NCBI GenBank assembly: GCA_012841765.1
Contig: DUUA01000088.1
Location: 1 to 6,653, forward strand
Origin: Acholeplasmataceae bacterium
GTDB taxonomy: Bacteria > Bacillota_I > Bacilli_A > ML615J-28 > CAG-698
DNA length: 6,653 bases
Direction of reading: 5' to 3'
This document shows, piece by piece, positions 1 through 5,546 of this stretch (position 1 is the first letter of the stretch; each line of letters starts with the position of its first letter). The position numbers were made by a program, and so were the translations under genes. Below the pieces are notes generated by a model. That model was not told the DNA's origin. It did no database searches and worked only from the letters and a program-made list of their open reading frames with translations.

Positions 1-250
1 ATTTATTAATGTTAAAGCTACATTTATTATTTTTCATTCATTTTTTTATTCGGTATTAAGTAATTTCTAAATAAATAAAGCAGAACAGAAACATTTAAAA
101 ATAACTTTTTGTTGAAACTAAAGCATTATAATAAATGATGTAGTAAAAAGATTTAAATATAAACACTAAAGTATTATATATTTTCAATAATAAAGTTTAT
201 GATTTCGATAAATTTCTACGCTGATTATTAATCTTATTCTAAATCTTTGG
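1..250. other. AT-rich non-coding stretch upstream of the operon
   Basis: No open reading frame of useful size on either strand and no coding resemblance is visible. The stretch is very AT-rich and low in complexity, with scattered T and A runs. A TATAAT hexamer lies at 127-132, but it has no acceptable -35 at 16-18 bases: the nearest TTGAAA (112-117) is only 9 bases away. There is no G+C-rich hairpin followed by a T run, so no terminator of an upstream gene can be called. There is also no T-box (GGGTGG-ACCGCG-like) or other recognisable riboswitch core. A short dyad, GATTA-T-TAATC, occurs at 223-233, which is unremarkable at this base composition. Confidence 0.6.
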
Positions 251-252
251 TA

Positions 253-280
253 TTTATTATTTTACTTTTTATGGTACAAT
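253..280 (+). promoter_or_regulatory. Probable sigma-A type promoter of the operon
   Basis: TACAAT at 275-280 matches the -10 consensus at five of six positions. It is preceded by TGG (272-274), which fits the extended -10 pattern TGn. The -35 is weak: TTTATT at 253-258 with a 16-base spacer. An alternative reading is TTTACT (261-266), an 18-base spacer and TGTAAT (285-290). Either would start transcription about 35-50 bases before the first start codon and give a short leader. It is the only convincing promoter upstream of the gene cluster. The assignment is by motif only. Confidence 0.4.
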
Positions 281-288
281 ATATTGTA
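275..288. promoter_or_regulatory. 14-bp perfect palindrome over the -10 region, possible operator
   Basis: TACAATATATTGTA is a perfect inverted repeat that coincides with the proposed -10 element. A repressor bound here would block RNA polymerase. It does not match the CodY or Rex consensus as I know them. In DNA this AT-rich a palindrome of this size can occur by chance, so the operator role is only a suggestion. Confidence 0.25.
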
Positions 289-332
289 ATAAATAATACA
301 AGATGACAAATTTATAGAAAAGAGGGTAATTT

Positions 333-1406
333 ATGAATAAATTTGATTATTTGGAAAAATATGGTTACGAACAATTAATTTACTTTTATGATAAGGAAAC
401 AGGTTTGAAAGCTATTACTTGTATCCACGATACAACTTTAGGACCAGCTTTAGGGGGTACAAGAATATGGAATTATTCTAGTGAAGAAGAAGCAGGTTTA
501 GACGTTTTAAGACTTGCCAGAGGAATGACATATAAAAACTCTGCTGCAGGACTTAATTTGGGTGGAGGAAAAACTGTTATTATTGGTGATGCTGAAAAAA
601 TTAAATCAGAAAGTTTTTTTAGAGCTTTTGGTAGATATGTTGAAAGTTTAAATGGTAGATATATTACTGCAGAAGATGTGAATACAACAACTAGCGATAT
701 GGACTTTATCCATATGGAAACTGATTTTGTTGTCGGACTTGCTGGAAAATCTGGTAATCCTTCACCGATTACAGCACTTGGTGCTTTTCACGGTATTAGA
801 GCAGGATTAAAACATAAATTTGGCTCTGATGATATTTCTAAATTTACTTATGCTATTCAAGGTGTAGGGCAAACTGGAGGATATCTTGTTGATTATTTAG
901 TGGATGCTAATGCTAAAAAAATATATTATACTGATATTAATCCAAGAAATATTAATAAAATTAAAGCAATTTACAAAGATGCAATCTTTGTAAAACCTGA
1001 AGAAATATATAGCTTAGATGTGGATGTTTTTGTTCCTTGTGCTCTTGGGGCTGTTTTAAATGATGAAACTATTCCAACAATTAAAGCTAAAGTTATTGCT
1101 GGAACATCAAACAATGTTTTAAAAGATGAAGAAAAACATGGAAAAATGTTAATGGATAAAGATATTTTGTATGCTCCAGACTTTGTTATTAATGCTGGTG
1201 GTGTTATTAATGTCTATCATGAAATACATGGTTACAATAAAGAAGTAGTAATGAAAGATGTTGAAAAGATATATGACAGGTTATTAGATATTTTTAAGAT
1301 TGCAACTGAAAATAATATTCCTACTCAAGATGCAGCAAAATTATTTGCTGAGCAAAGAATTGCTAAGATTCATAATGTCCATAGAAACTATTTAGGGAAG
1401 AAATGA
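333..1406 (+). CDS. Leucine (branched-chain amino acid) dehydrogenase
   Basis: This cytoplasmic enzyme of the Glu/Leu/Phe/Val dehydrogenase family oxidatively deaminates leucine, isoleucine and valine to their 2-oxoacids with NAD+. The 357 residues are close to the usual length of about 365. The N-terminal catalytic domain shows GPALGGTR (37-44), MTYKNSAAGLNLGGGKTVI (65-83) with the two active-site lysines K68 and K80, and AEDV (113-116) with D115. The C-terminal Rossmann domain shows GVGQTG (177-182) and the acidic end of the second strand, TDIN (200-203), which fits NAD+ rather than NADP+. PCALGA (235-240) and APDFVINAGG (281-290) are further family blocks. One deviation is GTSNNVL (257-263), where LeuDH usually has GSANNQL. 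AGAGGG (321-326), six bases before the ATG, fixes the start. It is the first gene of the operon and its stop overlaps the next start by four bases. It supplies the substrate for the downstream oxidoreductase. Confidence 0.93.
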   Translation: MNKFDYLEKYGYEQLIYFYDKETGLKAITCIHDTTLGPALGGTRIWNYSSEEEAGLDVLRLARGMTYKNSAAGLNLGGGKTVIIGDAEKIKSESFFRAFGRYVESLNGRYITAEDVNTTTSDMDFIHMETDFVVGLAGKSGNPSPITALGAFHGIRAGLKHKFGSDDISKFTYAIQGVGQTGGYLVDYLVDANAKKIYYTDINPRNINKIKAIYKDAIFVKPEEIYSLDVDVFVPCALGAVLNDETIPTIKAKVIAGTSNNVLKDEEKHGKMLMDKDILYAPDFVINAGGVINVYHEIHGYNKEVVMKDVEKIYDRLLDIFKIATENNIPTQDAAKLFAEQRIAKIHNVHRNYLGKK

Positions 1407-2053
1407 AAAGAATAACTTTTGTTGCTGGTCATTATGGAAGTGGGAAAAGTGAATTTTCTTTGAATTTAGCAATAAATAAAAAAGTTAATGTTTTAGTAGA
1501 TTTAGATATTGTTAACCCATATTTTAGAAGTAGAGAAGTAGAAGAAAAGTTAAAAGAATTTGAAATTAAACTAATTTCATCTTCTCTAAAAAATGCTTTA
1601 GGAAGCGATTTACCTTTTCTTTCTAGTGATATTTATCTTCCTTTTTATAATAAAGAAATTACAGCCATTTATGATCTTGGGGGAAATGATACTGGGGCAA
1701 AAATATTTAGACAATTTAGTGATTTATATATATTAGAAGAAGTAGATTTATTACTTGTTATAAATGTTTATCGAGAAGACACAGCTTCAAAAGATTTAAT
1801 TATTAAGATGATTCAAAGTATTGAATCATCAACAGGGATAAAGGTTAGTGGCTTAATTAACAATAGTAATTATTTAAGAGAAACTAAAGTTAAAGATATT
1901 TTAAAAGGTGAAAAAATAATATTAGAAGTTGCAAAATCTTTAAATTTACAAGTTGTATATACTGCAGTATATGAAGAGTTAGTTAATAATGAGTTAAAGT
2001 TGCAAGGGGAAATAATCCCCATGAAACTATACTTAAGAAAGATGTGGTTATAA
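1403..2053 (+). CDS. P-loop ATPase of unknown role (SIMIBI/MinD-like)
   Basis: The 216-residue soluble protein begins with a Walker A loop, GHYGSGKS (9-16). Next is a conserved-looking DLDIVNPYFRSRE segment (33-45) in the place of the switch aspartate of MinD/CobQ-type enzymes. YDLGGND (90-96) is a probable Walker B. INNSN (152-156) may be the base-recognition loop. It lacks the first signature lysine of the ParA/MinD deviant Walker A. It contains no cysteine, so it cannot be an ApbC/Mrp type iron-sulfur carrier that binds a cluster through cysteines. There is no signal peptide or membrane segment. The start ATG overlaps the LeuDH stop (ATGA), with AGGGAAG just upstream, and the ferredoxin gene follows after 4 bases. 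This placement suggests a helper of the oxidoreductase, for example in assembly or regulation. That is inference: I do not recognise a proven function. Confidence 0.85.
   Translation: MKRITFVAGHYGSGKSEFSLNLAINKKVNVLVDLDIVNPYFRSREVEEKLKEFEIKLISSSLKNALGSDLPFLSSDIYLPFYNKEITAIYDLGGNDTGAKIFRQFSDLYILEEVDLLLVINVYREDTASKDLIIKMIQSIESSTGIKVSGLINNSNYLRETKVKDILKGEKIILEVAKSLNLQVVYTAVYEELVNNELKLQGEIIPMKLYLRKMWL
2006..2020 (+). other. Small G+C-rich hairpin at the 3' end of the ATPase gene
   Basis: GGGGA (2006-2010), loop AATAA and TCCCC (2016-2020) form a perfect 5-bp stem with four G-C pairs. It lies inside the ATPase coding sequence, 38 bases before the ferredoxin start. No T run follows, so it is not an intrinsic terminator. 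It could affect mRNA stability or translation of the next gene, or be only a by-product of coding. Confidence 0.2.
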
Positions 2054-2057
2054 TAAA

Positions 2058-2279
2058 ATGGCAAAAGGAAAAGTAACTTTTGATTATGAAAAATGCAAAG
2101 GTTGTCTTCTTTGTGTGGAATACTGCCCCACAAAGATATTAAAGGTGAATAAAATGGAAACTAATAATAAAGGTTATAATATTATTACAGTAGTTGATCC
2201 TGATAAATGTATTGGTTGCGCATTTTGCGCAATTATGTGCCCGGATTCAGTAATTACTGTAGAAAAGATTAAGGAGTAA
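2058..2279 (+). CDS. 2-oxoacid:ferredoxin oxidoreductase delta subunit (2x[4Fe-4S] ferredoxin)
   Basis: This 73-residue ferredoxin-type subunit carries electrons from the catalytic subunits to free ferredoxin. Two complete CxxCxxCxxxCP motifs are present: C13, C16, C19, C23 and C51, C54, C57, C61, giving two [4Fe-4S] clusters. The linker with NNKGY (36-40) is typical of KorD/VorD subunits. Its length is normal for a separate delta subunit. It lies 4 bases after the ATPase stop and 4 bases before the alpha gene. No good Shine-Dalgarno site lies directly upstream (the ATG follows TTATAATAAA), so translation probably depends on coupling to the ATPase gene. A free-standing ferredoxin is possible in principle, but its position next to the other three subunits makes delta subunit the clear reading. 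Confidence 0.93.
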   Translation: MAKGKVTFDYEKCKGCLLCVEYCPTKILKVNKMETNNKGYNIITVVDPDKCIGCAFCAIMCPDSVITVEKIKE

Positions 2280-2283
2280 AAAT

Positions 2284-3351
2284 ATGAAAAAAGTATTAAT
2301 GAAAGGCAATGAAGCAATGGCTTTTGCTGCCATTAAAGGCGGATGTGATGCTTATTTTGGTTATCCAATTACTCCTCAAAATGAAGTTTCTGAATATTTA
2401 AGTAAATATTTAAAATTAGATGGTAAAGTTTTTTTGCAAGCTGAATCAGAAGTTGCAGCTATTAATATGGTTTACGGTGCTGCAAGCACTGGTAAACATG
2501 TTATGACTAGTTCATCTTCACCAGGAATTGCTTTAAAGCAAGAAGGTATTTCTTATTTATGTGGAGCTGAACTTCCATGTTTAATAATTAATGTAATGAG
2601 AGGTGGACCAGGTCTTGGAGGAATTCAACCTTCCCAATCTGATTATAATCAGATTACAAGAGGAGGAGGAAACGGTGATTATCATTTGCTTGCCTATGCT
2701 CCTGAAAACTTGCAAGAAACAGTTGATATTATCAAAGCTTCTTTTTCAATAGCAGATTATTACCGCAATCCTGTAATGATTGCAATTGATGGGTTAATTG
2801 GTCAAATGATGGAACCAGTTGATTTAGAGAAAGAAGTAAAATTAAAAAATGAAAAAAATAAAGACTGGATTGCTAGTGGAAAAAAAGGTGGTAAGCGTAA
2901 TGTTATTACTTCCCTTTATTTAGATCCTGCAGTTTTAGAACAACATAATTTAAAATTAAATAAAAAATATCAAGAAATGATTCAAACTGAACAACGATGG
3001 GAAATGATTAATATAAAAAATGCTGAGTTTGTAATTATTGCCTATGGTACGATGTCAAGAATTTGTCGCTCTTCAATTAAAATGCTAAAAGAAAAAGGCA
3101 TAAATGTTGGGATATTAAGACCAATTACTATTTGGCCTTTCCCTGAACTTGCTTTTAAAGAATTACCTAGTACAGTAAAAGGATTAATGTCTTGTGAACT
3201 TAGTTTAGGTCAAATGATTGATGATGTGAAAATTGCGAATAATGGGAAATATCCTGTTTCCTTCTTTGGAAGAGTTGGAGGAATGATTCCAGAACCAGAA
3301 GAAATAGTTGAAGCTATTATTAAATTTAAGAAGGAGGTAAGTCATGAGTGA
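2284..3351 (+). CDS. vorB: 2-oxoisovalerate ferredoxin oxidoreductase alpha subunit, VorB type
   Basis: The 355-residue alpha subunit holds the pyrimidine-binding domain for thiamine diphosphate and the C-terminal transketolase-like domain. With the beta subunit it forms the site that decarboxylates 2-oxoacids to acyl-CoA. The sequence shows GYPITPQNE (26-34) and AESEVAAINMVYGAA (53-67); by comparison with pyruvate:ferredoxin oxidoreductase, E56 probably activates the cofactor. It also shows SSSPGIALKQEG (77-88) and RGGPGLGGIQPSQSDY (106-121). These match the VorB group (3-methyl-2-oxobutanoate as substrate) better than the KorA group, but the substrate cannot be proven from sequence. AAGGAG (2271-2276), seven bases before the ATG and inside the ferredoxin gene, supports the start. 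The 3' end overlaps the beta gene by 8 bases. Neighbouring LeuDH, ptb and buk favour branched-chain oxoacids. Confidence 0.92.
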   Translation: MKKVLMKGNEAMAFAAIKGGCDAYFGYPITPQNEVSEYLSKYLKLDGKVFLQAESEVAAINMVYGAASTGKHVMTSSSSPGIALKQEGISYLCGAELPCLIINVMRGGPGLGGIQPSQSDYNQITRGGGNGDYHLLAYAPENLQETVDIIKASFSIADYYRNPVMIAIDGLIGQMMEPVDLEKEVKLKNEKNKDWIASGKKGGKRNVITSLYLDPAVLEQHNLKLNKKYQEMIQTEQRWEMINIKNAEFVIIAYGTMSRICRSSIKMLKEKGINVGILRPITIWPFPELAFKELPSTVKGLMSCELSLGQMIDDVKIANNGKYPVSFFGRVGGMIPEPEEIVEAIIKFKKEVSHE

Positions 3352-4102
3352 AATAGTTTATAAAAAAACAAAAGGTTTAACTGATGCTACTCTTACTTAT
3401 TGTCCTGGTTGTACTCATGGTATTATTCATAAGTTAGTTGCTGAAGTAATGGAAGAAATGGGATTACTTGATAAAGCAATTGGTATTGCCAGTGTTGGCT
3501 GTTCTGTAATGTCTTACTATTTTTTTAATTGTGATATGATTCAAGCAGCACATGGCAGAGCTTGTGCTGTTGCTACAGGCATTAAAAGAACGAATCCTGA
3601 TAGTTTCGTTTTTACTTATCAAGGCGATGGAGATTTAGCATCAATTGGAATTGCAGAAACTATTCATGCAGCTAATCGAGGCGAAAACATTACGGTTATT
3701 TTTGTTAATAATGCAATTTATGGAATGACTGGAGGCCAAATGGCACCTACTTCCTTAATTGGTCAAAAAACTACAACATCTCCATTTGGAAGAAATGCTG
3801 AAGATCATGGTTCGCCAATTATGATTTCTGAAATGTTTGCTACTATTCCAAGAGCTGCATATATTGAAAGAGTTTCTTTAACAACACCAGCTAAAGTAAA
3901 AAAAGCTAAACAATCAATTAGAAAAGCTTTTCAATATCAAAATGAAAAGAAAGGTTTTACAATGATTGAATTTTTATCTACTTGCCCAGTTAACTGGGGA
4001 ATGACACCCATTCAATCAATGAAATGGGTAGATGAAAAAATGGTAAAACAATTTCCTCTTGGAGTTTTTAAAGATATAGGTGAAGATAATGGAAATAACT
4101 AA
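3344..4102 (+). CDS. 2-oxoacid:ferredoxin oxidoreductase beta subunit (thiamine diphosphate binding)
   Basis: The 252-residue beta subunit binds the diphosphate end of ThDP and one [4Fe-4S] cluster. The ThDP/Mg motif is GDGDLASIG (94-102), ending at VNN (121-123), followed by AIYGMTGGQ (124-132). The four cysteines expected to hold the proximal cluster are C20 and C23 (CPGC), C53 and C214. VGCSVMSYYFF (51-61) and AAHGRACAVATGIK (68-81) are typical family blocks. Its length is normal for a four-subunit enzyme. A near-perfect AAGGAGG (3331-3337), six bases before the ATG, fixes the start, which overlaps the alpha gene. Homologues are named VorA, KorB or PorB depending on substrate; here the context suggests branched-chain 2-oxoacids. 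Confidence 0.93.
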   Translation: MSEIVYKKTKGLTDATLTYCPGCTHGIIHKLVAEVMEEMGLLDKAIGIASVGCSVMSYYFFNCDMIQAAHGRACAVATGIKRTNPDSFVFTYQGDGDLASIGIAETIHAANRGENITVIFVNNAIYGMTGGQMAPTSLIGQKTTTSPFGRNAEDHGSPIMISEMFATIPRAAYIERVSLTTPAKVKKAKQSIRKAFQYQNEKKGFTMIEFLSTCPVNWGMTPIQSMKWVDEKMVKQFPLGVFKDIGEDNGNN

Positions 4103-4643
4103 AAAAATTACTGTAGCAGGATTTGGTGGGCAGGGTGTTATGATGATTGGTCAAATGATTGCCCACGCTGCCAATGAAGAAGGATTAAATACTTTATGGT
4201 ATCCATCTTATGGGCCAGAAACAAGAGGAGGCACAGCTAACTGTACAGTTACTGTTTCCACAAGTTTAATTAATTCACCTGTTTTTTCAAAAGCTGATAC
4301 TTTAATTATTATGAATAAGCCTTCTTTAGAAAAGTTTATTGAAAAAGTAGTTGATGGTGGAGAAATTATTTATAACTCTTCATTAATCGATGAAGTAGTA
4401 AGATTAGATAATATTAGATCTTATCCCGTTCCAGCAAATGATCTTGCCATGGAACTGGGTAATATTAGAGTTAGCAATATGATAATACTTGGAGCATACC
4501 TTGCTTTAAATAAAGAACTTTCATTAAAAGTTATTCACCAAGTTTTAGAAAAAATACTAGGAGAGAAGAAACGTAATTTACTTGCGATTAATATTAAAGC
4601 TCTTGATGCAGGTATAAATTATATAAATGAGATGGTGAAATAA
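4089..4643 (+). CDS. 2-oxoacid:ferredoxin oxidoreductase gamma subunit
   Basis: The 184-residue gamma subunit is the last part of the four-subunit enzyme and corresponds to the CoA-binding domain III of pyruvate:ferredoxin oxidoreductase. It opens with ITVAGFGGQGV (7-17). YGPETRGGTANCTV follows at 41-54, the strongest signature of the family. I place the start at ATG 4089: AGGTGA (4078-4083) sits five bases before it and serves as its Shine-Dalgarno site. The possible GTG start at 4080 falls inside that site and would add only three residues. The gene overlaps the beta gene by 14 bases and ends exactly where ptb begins (TAA then ATG), which implies tight co-translation. There is no sign of fusion or truncation. 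Confidence 0.92.
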   Translation: MEITKKITVAGFGGQGVMMIGQMIAHAANEEGLNTLWYPSYGPETRGGTANCTVTVSTSLINSPVFSKADTLIIMNKPSLEKFIEKVVDGGEIIYNSSLIDEVVRLDNIRSYPVPANDLAMELGNIRVSNMIILGAYLALNKELSLKVIHQVLEKILGEKKRNLLAINIKALDAGINYINEMVK

Positions 4644-5546
4644 ATGAAACAAGTTTCTGATGTAATTAAAAAAGCTAAAAAACTTGCAGCAGCAAGATTG
4701 GTTGTTGCTGCAGCTCATGATGAATATGTAATTGAGGCTGTTAATAACGCCTTAGAATTAGGTTTTGTTCATCCAATATTAATAGGTAATTCTAAGGAAA
4801 TATTAAGAATTATAGAAGAAAAAAAATATGATGAAAAATCATATCTTATTATTGATGCTAATGATGATTTTGAATCTGCAGAACTTTCAGTTAAACTAAT
4901 TAAAGAAAAAAATGCTGATATTTTAATGAAAGGCTTAATAGACACAAATATATTATTAAAAGCTGTTGTCAATAGAGAAACGGGAATTAGAGAGGCTAAA
5001 TTGCTTTCACATGTCGCTTTGCTTAGTTATCATAAACTTAATAGGGTCTTGTTTGCAACCGATTGTGCGATGAATATAGCGCCTGATGCAAATCAGAAAA
5101 TATTGATTTTAGAAAACGTTTTGAAGTTAACAAAAGCTCTAGGATACAAGAATCCACTCGTAGGGATTGTCTCTGCTGTGGAAAAAGTTAATCTTAAAAT
5201 GGCTTCCACAGTTGATGCACAAATAATAAAGGAAGAATTTTTAAAAGGAAATATTATAGATTGTGTTGTTGATGGTCCTTTTGCAGTTGATAATTTAGTA
5301 TCAATGGAAGCTGTTAAACATAAAGGAATTAATAGTTTAGTTGCTGGAAAAGCAGATATTTTATTAATGCCAAATATTGAAGCAGGAAATGTTTTTTATA
5401 AAACATCTGTCTTTTTAGCACATGCTGAAACTGCAGGGATTATAATTGGTGCAAAAGCCCCAATTATTCTAACTAGTAGAGCAGACTCTGCAGAAGCTAA
5501 ACTTTTTTCAATAGCTTTAGGGATGGTGATGTATCATGAATCCTAA
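4644..5546 (+). CDS. ptb: Phosphate butyryltransferase (phosphotransbutyrylase)
   Basis: It exchanges CoA for phosphate on short acyl groups (butyryl-, isobutyryl-, isovaleryl-CoA) to give acyl phosphate for the kinase encoded next. The 300 residues equal the usual Ptb length. Family blocks in order are DILMKGLIDTN (92-102), LSHVALL (121-127), TDCAMNIAPD (139-148), DGPFAVDNLVS (210-220), ADILLMPNIEAGNVFYK (237-253) and GAKAPIILTSRADSAEAKL (269-287). The start ATG follows directly on the stop of the gamma gene, with GATGGTGA upstream as a modest ribosome site. The 3' end overlaps buk by 11 bases. A phosphate acetyltransferase (Pta) is the nearest alternative, but the length and these blocks favour Ptb. 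With LeuDH and Vor upstream, branched acyl-CoAs are the likely substrates rather than butyryl-CoA. Confidence 0.94.
   Translation: MKQVSDVIKKAKKLAAARLVVAAAHDEYVIEAVNNALELGFVHPILIGNSKEILRIIEEKKYDEKSYLIIDANDDFESAELSVKLIKEKNADILMKGLIDTNILLKAVVNRETGIREAKLLSHVALLSYHKLNRVLFATDCAMNIAPDANQKILILENVLKLTKALGYKNPLVGIVSAVEKVNLKMASTVDAQIIKEEFLKGNIIDCVVDGPFAVDNLVSMEAVKHKGINSLVAGKADILLMPNIEAGNVFYKTSVFLAHAETAGIIIGAKAPIILTSRADSAEAKLFSIALGMVMYHES

Noticed and set aside
112..132. TTGAAA plus TATAAT as a second promoter
   Set aside because: The spacer is only 9 bases, far too short for a sigma-A promoter, and no better -35 lies 16-18 bases upstream of TATAAT.
174..196. CodY-like box around TATTTTCAATAATAA
   Set aside because: Only about 9 of 15 positions agree with the CodY consensus and the second half fails; expected by chance at this A+T content.
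20..265. Repeated ATTTATTATTTT stretch (near 21 and near 251)
   Set aside because: Low-complexity AT sequence without regular spacing or unit length; not a meaningful repeat or CRISPR-like array.
1..332. T-box or amino acid riboswitch in the leader of an amino acid catabolic operon
   Set aside because: No T-box core sequence, no G+C-containing terminator hairpin and no conserved riboswitch core could be found.
1403..2053. ATPase as an ApbC/Mrp iron-sulfur carrier or ParA partition protein
   Set aside because: It has no cysteine for a cluster, lacks the signature lysine of the ParA/MinD Walker A, and no ParB or partition site is nearby.
1870..2133. Minus-strand open frame of 87 codons across the ATPase/ferredoxin junction
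   Set aside because: It lies opposite two well-supported genes, shows no recognisable motif and has composition expected from antisense of AT-rich coding DNA.
4769..4972. Minus-strand open frame of 67 codons inside ptb
   Set aside because: Fully antisense to a clear Ptb coding region, with no ribosome site or family resemblance.
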